From Thiocapsa sp. (GTDB taxonomy: Bacteria > Pseudomonadota > Gammaproteobacteria > Chromatiales > Chromatiaceae), in assembly GCF_022340925.1 (NCBI RefSeq), contig NZ_JAJDNA010000048.1:1-64000 (forward strand): DNA of 64,000 nt. Reading direction: 5' to 3'. The translations under genes were made by a program, and so were the position numbers. The notes under the pieces are model-generated. The model saw only the letters and a list, made by a program, of their open reading frames with translations, was not told the DNA's origin and made no database searches. Shown one piece after another: positions 1-8,463 of the stretch. Position 1 is the first letter of the stretch. Every line of letters begins with the position of its first letter.

Positions 1-390
<390 letters not shown>

Positions 391-464
391 CGACGGCTCC
401 CCACATGGTTCAAATCGACAAGCCGCGCTGGGCGCGACGCGACGATCACCGATCGTCTCGAGAG

Positions 465-540
465 TGGAGCCCATGACCGGAGTCGAACCGGTGACCTCAC
501 CCTTACCAAGGGTGTGCTCTACCAACTGAGCTACATGGGC
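465..540 (-). tRNA. tRNA-Thr (GGT)
   Basis: A 76-nt cloverleaf on the minus strand with a 7-bp acceptor stem (GCCCATG/CATGGGC), anticodon loop TTGGTAA and an encoded 3' CCA. The anticodon GGT reads ACC/ACT threonine codons. It lies 74 nt upstream of the tuf start and 24 nt after tRNA-Gly. Confidence 0.97.
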
Positions 541-564
541 GGTCGCAAACGACACTCAACTCAA

Positions 565-638
<74 letters not shown>

Positions 639-927
639 AGAGGATCCTCACTCGGCCGAGCCCCCGGCGCAAGCGCGCACATCAGCGGGCGGGCCCGCGA
701 CCAGAGCTGCGACCCAATTCGCCAATGCACGCGAGCGAGCGAAACCGGTCAAGTGGAGGCCGCACTCCACAAGCCGTCTGCCCGGCTAGACCGGTTGCAC
801 ACCCCTAACGTCCGCCAGGACCGCCCCGGCGGAGACCTTCTGTCACAGTGCTGCCCGACGCGGTGAGCGATCACCTCGGCGACGAAACCGCCTGACCGGC
901 TCGCCGACACTCCGGGCGCCCACGACG

Positions 928-1012
928 TGGTGGAGGGGGGAGGATTCGAACCTCCGAAGGCTGAGCCGTCAGATTTACAGTCTGATCCCTTTGACCGCTC
1001 GGGAACCCCTCC
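928..1012 (-). tRNA. tRNA-Tyr (GTA)
   Basis: An 85-nt class II tRNA with a long variable arm, acceptor stem GGAGGGG/CCCCTCC, anticodon loop CTGTAAA (anticodon GTA) and encoded CCA. It is the first gene of the array and starts about 14 nt after the -10 box of the promoter at 1026-1054. Confidence 0.97.
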
Positions 1013-1025
1013 AAAAGAGCGCTGC

Positions 1026-1054
1026 AGTATAGGAGGCGCCATCGCACACGTCAA
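1026..1054 (-). promoter_or_regulatory. Sigma70 promoter of the tRNA-tuf operon
   Basis: On the minus strand there is a -35 box TTGACG (1054-1049), a 17-bp spacer and a -10 box TATACT (1031-1026). The GC-rich stretch GCAGCGC follows the -10. This is close to consensus, with a discriminator of the kind found at stringently controlled stable-RNA promoters. The tRNA-Tyr 5' end lies immediately downstream. Confidence 0.85.
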
Positions 1055-1445
1055 GCGGCTTCCGAGCCGACGGGGCGGAACCCCGCCAGCGGGGACCTGG
1101 AATAACCCACCGCTGTCGGCGGCGCAACGACAGCCGATCCGCCCGGAAAGGAGATCGGTCGGGGACGTGACATATGGGACACCGCGGCTCGGTACTCCGC
1201 GCATAGCAGCGAGGTGGCCGCCTCGACGACTGAATAGGAAGGGACCTCCGTGGACCACCGAAAGGGCTGAGCTCTTCGGTGCGTCCCGAGCAATGAGCCC
1301 GGCGAATGCGTAAAACATCGACGTACCCTCGGTATATAATTTGGCCTCCGCCGATCCTCCGCATGCGGTTTTGGCCGCGGCGACCTTGTTGAGGACATAC
1401 GGCTCATTATAAAGCCGTGCTCTCAGACACGTTTGGAGATTCTCA
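1055..1445. other. Intergenic region between the tRNA operon and ugd
   Basis: No gene is supported here. The right end should carry the ugd promoter. Two -10-like hexamers are visible on the plus strand: TATAAT at 1335-1340, without a recognisable -35, and TATAAA at 1408-1413 with TTGTTG at 1386-1391 (16-bp spacer). Which one is used cannot be decided from the sequence. Confidence 0.5.
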
Positions 1446-2783
1446 ATGGACGTTACGGTTTTTGGCAGCGGCTATGTTGGACTCGTCACAGGCGTCTGCC
1501 TGGCGGAGGTCGGCAACCGGGTACTCTGCATTGATGTCGATCCCGAAAAGATCGCGCTCCTCAACGGCGGTGGCGTACCCATCTACGAGCCCGGACTCGA
1601 GGAGATGGTCAAGCACAACCGCGAAGCCGGGAGGCTGAGCTTTTCGACCGATGCCGAGGAAGGCGTGCGACATGGGCTCTTCCAGTTCATCGCGGTCGGC
1701 ACACCGCCGGATGAAGACGGCTCGGCCGACCTCCAGTATGTCCTGGCTGTGGCACGGAGCATTGGTCAACATATGGATACCTACCGGATCGTCGTGAATA
1801 AGTCGACGGTTCCCGTCGGCACGGCGGACAAGGTTGCCGTCGCGGTCAGGGAGGCCCAGGCGGCACGCGGGATCAGCGTGGAGCTCGATGTGGTCTCCAA
1901 TCCCGAGTTTCTGAAGGAGGGCGCCGCGATCGAAGACTTCATGCGGCCGGACCGCATCATCGTCGGCACGGACAATCCTCGCACGGGTGAGCTGTTGCGC
2001 GCCCTCTACGCGCCCTTCAATCGCAATCACGACCGCTTGATGCTGATGGACATCCGTTCGGCCGAGCTCACGAAGTACGCCGCCAACGCCATGTTGGCGA
2101 CCAAGATCAGCTTCATGAACGAGCTGTCCAACATCGCGGAGGCGGTCGGCGCAGACATCGAGAAGGTCCGTGTCGGCATCGGCTCGGACCCGCGCATCGG
2201 CTATCAATTCATCTACCCGGGTTGCGGCTACGGCGGCTCCTGTTTCCCGAAGGACGTGCGGGCCTTGGAGCGGACGGCGAGGAGCCTGGGCTACGACCCG
2301 CAGCTGCTGCACGCCGTGGAAGCCGTCAATTTCCGGCAGAAGGATCTGCTCTTCAAAAAGATCAGCGACTATTTCGGTGGAGATCTCGCGGGTCGCACGA
2401 TCGCCCTGTGGGGTCTGTCGTTCAAACCCAACACCGACGACATGCGCGAGGCATCGAGCCGGGTCTTGATGGAATCGCTTTGGAAGGCCGGCGCGAAGGT
2501 GCGGGCATTCGATCCGGTCGCCATTCCCGAGACCCGGCGGATCTATGGCGAGCGCGCCGACCTGTTCCTGGCTGACGATGCGGAGTCCGCACTCGACGGC
2601 GCCGATGCGCTCGCCGTCATGACCGAGTGGTCGCAGTTTCGCAGTCCCAGCTTCGCCGCGCTGAAGAGCAAGCTGAGGACGCCGGTCCTGTTCGACGGCC
2701 GAAACATCCTCGACGGCCGTCTCGCCAGTGCGGCGGGGCTCACCTATGTCTCCATCGGACGTCTGCCGCTAACGCCGACTTGA
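1446..2783 (+). CDS. ugd: UDP-glucose 6-dehydrogenase
   Basis: This enzyme oxidises UDP-glucose to UDP-glucuronate with two NAD+, supplying acidic sugars for surface polysaccharide. The 445-residue protein starts with a Rossmann motif ([10 protein letters not shown], residues 7-16). It carries the catalytic-cysteine motif GGSCFPKD with Cys266 and has the normal family length. GGAG at 1435-1438 lies 7 nt before the ATG. It stands alone and is followed by a palindromic repeat, so it is probably monocistronic. No other capsule gene is adjacent. Confidence 0.96.
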   Translation: MDVTVFGSGYVGLVTGVCLAEVGNRVLCIDVDPEKIALLNGGGVPIYEPGLEEMVKHNREAGRLSFSTDAEEGVRHGLFQFIAVGTPPDEDGSADLQYVLAVARSIGQHMDTYRIVVNKSTVPVGTADKVAVAVREAQAARGISVELDVVSNPEFLKEGAAIEDFMRPDRIIVGTDNPRTGELLRALYAPFNRNHDRLMLMDIRSAELTKYAANAMLATKISFMNELSNIAEAVGADIEKVRVGIGSDPRIGYQFIYPGCGYGGSCFPKDVRALERTARSLGYDPQLLHAVEAVNFRQKDLLFKKISDYFGGDLAGRTIALWGLSFKPNTDDMREASSRVLMESLWKAGAKVRAFDPVAIPETRRIYGERADLFLADDAESALDGADALAVMTEWSQFRSPSFAALKSKLRTPVLFDGRNILDGRLASAAGLTYVSIGRLPLTPT

Positions 2784-2811
2784 TCTCGGATGGTTCGGGA
2801 GGGTGCGCTTA

Positions 2812-2957
2812 GGGAAGCGCTGAAATCGTCAGCGCTTCCCGCGCGGGACAGGAAGGCTCGCCATTCACAGCGGCCCAAGCCGCTGTAAACGAAGGAGAGC
2901 GGAGACGCCGTTGTCGCTTTCCGTGCTGATTCTTGGCAGGATGGCCAATCAATCTGC
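2812..2957. repeat. Dispersed palindromic repeat, copy A
   Basis: A perfect 12-bp inverted repeat (GGGAAGCGCTGA, 5-nt loop, TCAGCGCTTCCC; 2812-2840) is followed by a GC-rich spacer. A tail at 2918-2954 contains GGCAGGATGGCCA. The same units recur at 13842-13924, 41375-41411, 43299-43372 and 58355-58382, with weaker matches at 20830-20890 and 56503-56545. The position after ugd and fadL (convergent ends) could let the hairpin act in termination, but there is no T-run. Confidence 0.75.
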
Positions 2958-3029
2958 GTCTCCTTGGCGCACCCGTTGGTCAACTCGGGGCGGACGGGGG
3001 CTGCCCCTGTCCCGGCCCGCACACCATCA

Positions 3030-4511
3030 TCAGAACCGGTGACTCCAGCTCACCCCGATCTCATACTGCTCCATGAAGAGACTGCCGGTCTGGGTCTGCG
3101 TCAGAGACGGACTTGTGCCGTCGTATGTCTCCTTGGGCATATACGCAAAGGAGATGGCGAACTCGTCCGTCTGAGTCGCCTGGTAGGCGGCACCCAGCGT
3201 CAGATGCCAGCGCACCGTCGCCGGCGCGAGGACGTTGAACAGACTCTGGCGATCCGTCTTGAGGAAGTCGGTGTTATAGCTGACACCGCCCAGCAGACTC
3301 AGCCGCTCCATCGGAGCGTATCGCAGCCCCAGCTTGACGACATCCATGCTCTCCCACCCGAAACCCACGCCGCTCTCCGCACCGAGACAAAACGCGGGTT
3401 TGGGTCCGGCGGCCTGACATTGCGAGAGGTCGGCGTCGTTCGAGTTCGAGATCGAATGGCTTTCATCGTAGAAGATGTGCTGGTAGTCCAACGCCACTGT
3501 CAGGTTGGGCTGCGGCTTGTAGGCCACGCCCAGATTGAACATGGCCGGGATATCGAATGACCCCCCATCGGCGAAGAGTCCGGCATAGTCATCGAACTTG
3601 GACATCCAGACCGTGGTGCGATAGGAGGCACCCAACGCGAGCTGATCGTTGAGCTCGCCGTACCATCCGAAGTGCAGGCCTGCGCCATAGCTCCAATCCG
3701 TGCCGTTATTGGAGACCGACTCCGGCTCGACCGACAGTTGTCTGAAGGGCTCCAGCCCCTCGGCCTCGAAACGCTGAATAGCAAACACGGGGGCGATACC
3801 AACCGATTGCTTGCCGTCGCCGAGCTTGTAGGTGTAGGGAATCTCGATGAAGAGCTGCTCGAGATTGATGCCGGTGGGCGTGGTGGCGGTGAAGATCCCG
3901 TTCGGATTGCCATTCACGGTTCCGGGGACGTCAGCCGTCACCGGAACGGGCTGCCCGGAGGAGAAATCGAAATAAGGGCCGACACTGCCATCGGGGTACG
4001 GGCCGACACGCTGATTCGGGAAAACCGCAAAGTTCTCAAAGGGCGGTCGGTCCTTGTACTTCGTGTTCATCCCCCCGTTGCCGAAGAGACTCACACCGAT
4101 CGTGCTCCGCTCATCGAGCTCGTAGTTGAAACCAAAGCTCGGGATCAGGAACCAATCGAGATCGCTCTCATATTCGCCCGGGGTCACGAAGGTCCCAGCC
4201 GGCAGGGTGATGCTCCCGCTCGGTAGCTGGACCTGCTGTGTCGCAAAGTCGTTGTTGGCTCGGTAGCCACGGGGCGAGGGACTGAAAAACGCGACGCCGA
4301 CATCGAAGCTGTTGCCGATAAACGCCATGCCGGCCGGGTTGGTGGCAGAGACCAGGGTATCCTGCGGAAGCGCGGTCGCCACACCGGCCATCGCCTTGGA
4401 CTTGGTGCCCCACCCATGTGAGAAGTATCCGTTGGTCGCGATTGCCAGTGTTGGCAGGGACGCACAGGTCACCAGCGCGGCCGTCAGCTGCCACTTCATT
4501 TTCACGTTCAT
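3030..4511 (-). CDS. FadL/OmpP1/TodX-family outer-membrane transporter
   Basis: Members of this family are 14-stranded beta-barrels that pass long-chain fatty acids or other hydrophobic compounds across the outer membrane. The 493-residue protein has a signal peptide of about 25 residues. The mature N-terminus resembles the family plug region (NGYFSHGWGTKSKAMAG), NPAGMAF follows, and the chain ends in phenylalanine, as BAM-inserted barrels do. AGGAGG lies about 11 nt before the ATG. A weak promoter (TTGACA at 4674-4669 on the minus strand, 17 bp, GACTAT) may drive it. The substrate is unknown. Confidence 0.9.
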   Translation of the reverse strand: MNVKMKWQLTAALVTCASLPTLAIATNGYFSHGWGTKSKAMAGVATALPQDTLVSATNPAGMAFIGNSFDVGVAFFSPSPRGYRANNDFATQQVQLPSGSITLPAGTFVTPGEYESDLDWFLIPSFGFNYELDERSTIGVSLFGNGGMNTKYKDRPPFENFAVFPNQRVGPYPDGSVGPYFDFSSGQPVPVTADVPGTVNGNPNGIFTATTPTGINLEQLFIEIPYTYKLGDGKQSVGIAPVFAIQRFEAEGLEPFRQLSVEPESVSNNGTDWSYGAGLHFGWYGELNDQLALGASYRTTVWMSKFDDYAGLFADGGSFDIPAMFNLGVAYKPQPNLTVALDYQHIFYDESHSISNSNDADLSQCQAAGPKPAFCLGAESGVGFGWESMDVVKLGLRYAPMERLSLLGGVSYNTDFLKTDRQSLFNVLAPATVRWHLTLGAAYQATQTDEFAISFAYMPKETYDGTSPSLTQTQTGSLFMEQYEIGVSWSHRF

Positions 4512-4994
4512 GAGCGAGCGATCCTCCTACGTGTTGCGCCGATCAAACGGCTCGTTGTCACTTTGACTGCGGTGAAGGCGCCGCTCGTCACACGAAGGGG
4601 TAAGGATGCTCAGCCAAGGCCCCGTCGCTGACGGCTTTAGCAACAATAGTCGACCAGGAATTGCGTTTTGTCAAACGTTGCTTGATGGCAACAGAAGGCG
4701 GGCAAGAGGCAGGGTGCCGGGGCCGCGAAGCCGCCTGTCCGGTGGAGCGGTCAAGGGGAGGACGACTCGACACCTCGACGGCCAATCGGTAGCAGCGTGC
4801 CCGTTCGCTGCAGATGCGCCGGCTCGATCGACAGCCCGCAAACCCTGGAAACCGACCGGCACTCCCAGAACGGCCGCCGAGCCAATTGGCAACGAGCTTG
4901 GGAGGCGATCACGTATCCGGCCACCCCGGCGAAAGATCCGCACCTCCTCGTGATGCGGAAGACGCCGAATGACCGCGCAACAGCCCGTCCTTTG
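4512..4994. other. Intergenic region upstream of the FadL-type gene
   Basis: I see no gene here. The left part holds the putative promoter and leader of the FadL-type gene. The ychF gene that follows pth in many gammaproteobacteria is absent from this position. Confidence 0.5.
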
Positions 4995-5591
4995 TCAGCA
5001 TTGATCCCGCCGCGCCGAGTGGAGGCGGTTCATGGCCAGCTGGAACCGGCCGCCGACGAGCTCGTCCAGAACGCCCTCGGCGTCCACGAGTGCCCTGCCG
5101 ATCTGCTCGGCGTCCGCACGAGACGGGCGGCTCAGGACATAGCCGGTGACCAGGGTCCGATCGCCGGGGTGAGCGATCCCGATCCGCAAGCGCCAGAAGT
5201 CCCGACTGGCGAGGGCACCGATCGTATCGCGCAGACCGTTGTGTCCCGCATGCCCCCCTCCCTGCTTCAGGCGGACCTGACCCACCGCAAGATCCAGCTC
5301 ATCATGCGCAATGAGGATCTGCTCAGGCGGAATCGCGAAGTAACGGGCAACTGCCGCGATCGATTGACCGCTGCGGTTCATATAGGTGCTCGGCTTGAGC
5401 ATACGCAGATCCGAGCCGAGGAGGCGGATGCGGCAGAGGTGGCCGTGAAACTTGGGTTCCGCCCGGAAAGGCTCGCGGTAGGAGGTCGCGATGCGATCGA
5501 CGAACCAGAACCCGACGTTGTGCCGGGTCGCCTCGTACTGCTCGCCAGGGTTGCCGAGACCGACGAGCAAACGGATGCCTTGACCTGTCAT
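4995..5591 (-). CDS. pth: Peptidyl-tRNA hydrolase
   Basis: Pth cleaves the ester bond of peptidyl-tRNAs released from stalled ribosomes. The 198-residue protein has GLGNPG (11-16), the catalytic histidine in RHNVGF (His24), MLKPSTYMN, HDELDL with the conserved aspartate, and GGGHAGHNGLRD, all in family order. It lies downstream of rplY and prs, as in many gammaproteobacteria, and was probably transcribed with them. Length is normal. Confidence 0.97.
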   Translation of the reverse strand: MTGQGIRLLVGLGNPGEQYEATRHNVGFWFVDRIATSYREPFRAEPKFHGHLCRIRLLGSDLRMLKPSTYMNRSGQSIAAVARYFAIPPEQILIAHDELDLAVGQVRLKQGGGHAGHNGLRDTIGALASRDFWRLRIGIAHPGDRTLVTGYVLSRPSRADAEQIGRALVDAEGVLDELVGGRFQLAMNRLHSARRDQC

Positions 5592-5780
5592 GACGATGCC
5601 ATTCTCGAGCCGTGACCGGCAGGCGACGGCCGCACAGGCTGTCGGGTCGGGAGCCCCACCGAATGCGGTCTCCAGGACAGCTGCCCGCGTCCCCTGACCT
5701 CGGCAGGCTGGCCTGGAAACGACGAAGCGGTCGGCGAGCCCGACCGCGCCATCATCGGCGCAGACGGCTCGCCGGGTGTG

Positions 5781-6389
5781 TCAGGTCTCCGTATCGTCTG
5801 CCGGGGTCTCCTCCTCGGCTCCACGGGGTCCGTAGATGATCACGACCGGCTCGTCCGGATCCGGTGTGTGGGCGAGCGTCACGCCTTCCGGCATCTGGAT
5901 CTCGGACAGGTGGAGGATCTGGCCGACCTCCAACTCGCTCATATCGATACCGATGAACTCGGGCAGATCCTTGGGCAGGCAGGTGATCTCCACCTCCGTG
6001 ATGGCGTGCGAGACCTGCCCGCCCATCTTGAGGCCCCTGCACCGCTCTTCGTTGATGAAATGCAACGGCACGGTCAGGCGGAGCTTCTCGTCTTGGGTGA
6101 TCCTCAGGAAGTCCACATGCTGGATGAACGGCTTTGCGGGATGGCGCTGGAGGTCTTTCAACACCACCTTGACCGAGCTGTCTCCGATCTTGAGATCGAG
6201 CACATGCGAGTAGAATGACTCGTGCTCCAAGTGCTTGAGCAGGTCGTTGTGGGCGACCGAGACCTTCTCGGGCTCCCGATGTCCGCCATAAACGATGGCG
6301 GGCACACGCCCCTCGCGACGCAAGCGGCGGCTCGCACCCGTTCCTGCGACTGCGCGGGGCTGCGCAAAGACCTCGAAACTTCCGCTCAT
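5781..6389 (-). CDS. rplY: 50S ribosomal protein L25 (CTC form)
   Basis: L25 binds 5S rRNA. The protein begins MSGSFEVFAQPR and contains RREGRVPAIVYGG, the usual N-terminal signature. It continues into a C-terminal TL5/CTC-type beta domain and ends in an acidic tail, about 202 residues in all. An ATG eight codons upstream (6413) is possible. I chose 6389 because GGAG sits 6-7 nt before it and the family starts here. It lies between prs and pth in the usual order. Confidence 0.94.
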   Translation of the reverse strand: MSGSFEVFAQPRAVAGTGASRRLRREGRVPAIVYGGHREPEKVSVAHNDLLKHLEHESFYSHVLDLKIGDSSVKVVLKDLQRHPAKPFIQHVDFLRITQDEKLRLTVPLHFINEERCRGLKMGGQVSHAITEVEITCLPKDLPEFIGIDMSELEVGQILHLSEIQMPEGVTLAHTPDPDEPVVIIYGPRGAEEETPADDTET

Positions 6390-6465
6390 TGGCGTTCTCC
6401 GGTTGGCAAACATTGGTACCCGCCGGGGACCCGCGACCAGGACCCCGGCAAGACGACGGCGCAGG

Positions 6466-7419
6466 TCAGTCGACGAACAACGAGCTCACCGACTCCTCGT
6501 TCGACACCCGCCGCATGGTCTCGGCGAGCAGCTCACCGATGCTCAATTGCCTGATCTTGGCGCAGGCCCGGGCCTCCGGACGGAGCGGGATCGTGTTGGT
6601 CACCACCAACTCGTCCAGCATCGAGCCCGCGATGTTCTCGACGGCGGGACCCGACAGCACCGGATGAGTGCAATAAGCCACCACTCTGGACGCACCGGCC
6701 TCTTTCAAGGCTCCCGCGGCGCGAGACAGGGTTCCTGCGGTATCGACAAGATCGTCGATGATGACGCAAGAACGGCCGCGCACGTCGCCGATGATGTTCA
6801 TCACCTTGGCCTCGTTGGCGCGCGGACGCCGCTTGTCGATGATCGCCAGATCAGCATCATCGAGTCGCTTGGCCAGCGCTCGGGCACGGACCACCCCGCC
6901 CACGTCCGGTGAGACCACCATCAGGGCATCATATTTGTTACGCCAGACGTCACCGAGCAAGATCGGCGAGGCGTACACATTGTCGACGGGTATATCGAAA
7001 AAACCCTGGATCTGATCAGCATGTAGATCCACCGTCAGTACCCGGTCGGCCCCGGACTGGCCGATCATCTTGGCAACGAGCCGTGCGGTAATCGGGACAC
7101 GCGCCGACCGTGGGCGACGGTCCTGCCTGGCATACCCGAAGTAGGGAATGACGGCGGTGATGCGCTTTGCCGACGCCCAGCGCAAGGCGTCGATCATCAC
7201 CAGGAGCTCCATCAGGTTATCGTTGGTGGGCGCGCAGGTCGGCTGGACAACGAACACGTCGCGCCCTCGCACATTCTCCTGGATCTCGGCCATCACCTCG
7301 CCGTCGCTGAATTGGCCGACGACGGCCTTACCGAGCGGGATGCTGAGATAACCGGCAATCTCGACCGACAGGTCCGGGTTGGCATTCCCGGAAAAGACCA
7401 TCAAGTGGCTGGCGGGCAC
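6466..7419 (-). CDS. prs: Ribose-phosphate pyrophosphokinase
   Basis: The enzyme makes PRPP from ribose 5-phosphate and ATP for nucleotide, histidine and tryptophan synthesis. The protein carries [12 protein letters not shown] near its start, the ATP/Mg motif [19 protein letters not shown] and the PRPP loop [13 protein letters not shown]. The start is uncertain. An ATG at 7452 is only 7 nt from tRNA-Gln, so its ribosome site would lie inside the tRNA. A GTG at 7419 has AGGA 8 nt upstream and gives 317 residues, the family length. An ATG at 7401 is also possible. I prefer 7419. Confidence 0.93.
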   Translation of the reverse strand: MPASHLMVFSGNANPDLSVEIAGYLSIPLGKAVVGQFSDGEVMAEIQENVRGRDVFVVQPTCAPTNDNLMELLVMIDALRWASAKRITAVIPYFGYARQDRRPRSARVPITARLVAKMIGQSGADRVLTVDLHADQIQGFFDIPVDNVYASPILLGDVWRNKYDALMVVSPDVGGVVRARALAKRLDDADLAIIDKRRPRANEAKVMNIIGDVRGRSCVIIDDLVDTAGTLSRAAGALKEAGASRVVAYCTHPVLSGPAVENIAGSMLDELVVTNTIPLRPEARACAKIRQLSIGELLAETMRRVSNEESVSSLFVD

Positions 7420-7459
7420 TGGTGCATTCCTGGCTTCAGGCTGGCGAATCATCGGGCTT

Positions 7460-7534
7460 TGGCTGGGGCGCCAGGATTCGAACCTGGGGATGCCGGGATC
7501 AAAACCCGGTGCCTTACCGCTTGGCTACGCCCCA
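7460..7534 (-). tRNA. tRNA-Gln (TTG)
   Basis: A 75-nt cloverleaf with acceptor stem TGGGGCG/CGCCCCA, anticodon loop TTTTGAT (anticodon TTG) and encoded CCA. It lies between ispE and prs on the same strand, as in many gammaproteobacteria. Its first 10 nt overlap the end of ispE, whose TAG stop forms part of the tRNA 5' side. Confidence 0.96.
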
Positions 7535-8463
7535 AATAACAGTGATGCCCCACCAGTTTCGGGTCGCTCCGCCGTCACCGGGGCTCGATCCAGCTGCTCG
7601 AGGAGCGGCGACCGATTCAACCCTTGGGCGACGAAGGCGTGCATCTCAGTCGGACACTGCTCCAGCGCAACGAGCGCCTCGGCGCGATCGTCGAACACTG
7701 CAAACACGCAAGCACCGGTGCCGGAGAGGCGACCCCCACCCCAACCGGAAAGCCAGTCCAAAGCGGCTGCGACCGGGGCGTACTGTCGTCGCACGACCGG
7801 GAGGCAGTCGTTTGCCACAACACCTTCGACAAAGTCCGCAAGTGTGACCGGGAGCGAGTCTCGTGTCAACTCAGGGTCTGCGAACACGTCTCTGGTGGAC
7901 ACCGAGCAGGGAGGGGTCAACACGAGATACCACTGCAGCGGCAATACGACCGGGGTGAGGCGCTCTCCCACACCTTCGGCCCAGGCGGCGTGCCCGCGGA
8001 CGAAGACGGGGACATCTGCCCCGAGGGGCAGCGCCAAACCGGCGAGGGCATCCTCGTCCAGACCCGTCCCCCAAAGTCGATTCAACGCGACCAGTGTCGT
8101 GGCCGCATCGGAGCTCCCTCCCCCCAGCCCGCCGCCGATGGGAAGGATCTTCTCGCAACGGATGTCCGCCCCGAGGCGGCAGCCTGTGGCCTCCTGCAGG
8201 GCCCGCGCGGCGCGGACCGTGAGGTCCTCGCCTGCCACCACCCCGGGGACGTCGTTGAGGCGGTTGATCAGTCCGTCGGCGCGCACGTCAAACCAGAGAC
8301 GGTCGCAACGATCGATGAATTGGAAGACCGTTTGCAGCTCATGATAGCCATCCGGGCGGCGCCCCACGATCCGCAGCATCAGGTTGAGCTTAGCAGGAGC
8401 GGGCCAGCCGTCGCCCTCCTCGATCGGCGCAACCGATCGATCGGCAGAGCAGGACGGCGTCAT
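7525..8463 (-). CDS. ispE: 4-diphosphocytidyl-2-C-methyl-D-erythritol kinase
   Basis: IspE phosphorylates CDP-methylerythritol in the MEP isoprenoid pathway, which would supply carotenoid and quinone side chains. The 312-residue GHMP kinase has PAPAKLNLMLRI near the N-terminus, the phosphate loop PIGGGLGGGSSDAA and a C-terminal GGGRLSGTGACVFA motif. The ATG overlaps the stop of the upstream TPR gene by 4 nt, suggesting translational coupling. The stop codon (7525-7527) lies inside tRNA-Gln. The lolB gene that often precedes ispE is missing here. Confidence 0.96.
   Translation of the reverse strand: MTPSCSADRSVAPIEEGDGWPAPAKLNLMLRIVGRRPDGYHELQTVFQFIDRCDRLWFDVRADGLINRLNDVPGVVAGEDLTVRAARALQEATGCRLGADIRCEKILPIGGGLGGGSSDAATTLVALNRLWGTGLDEDALAGLALPLGADVPVFVRGHAAWAEGVGERLTPVVLPLQWYLVLTPPCSVSTRDVFADPELTRDSLPVTLADFVEGVVANDCLPVVRRQYAPVAAALDWLSGWGGGRLSGTGACVFAVFDDRAEALVALEQCPTEMHAFVAQGLNRSPLLEQLDRAPVTAERPETGGASLLFGA

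Noticed and set aside
2812-2840. Rho-independent terminator of ugd
   Set aside because: The hairpin is strong but has no T-run and recurs in other intergenic sites, so it is listed as a dispersed repeat.
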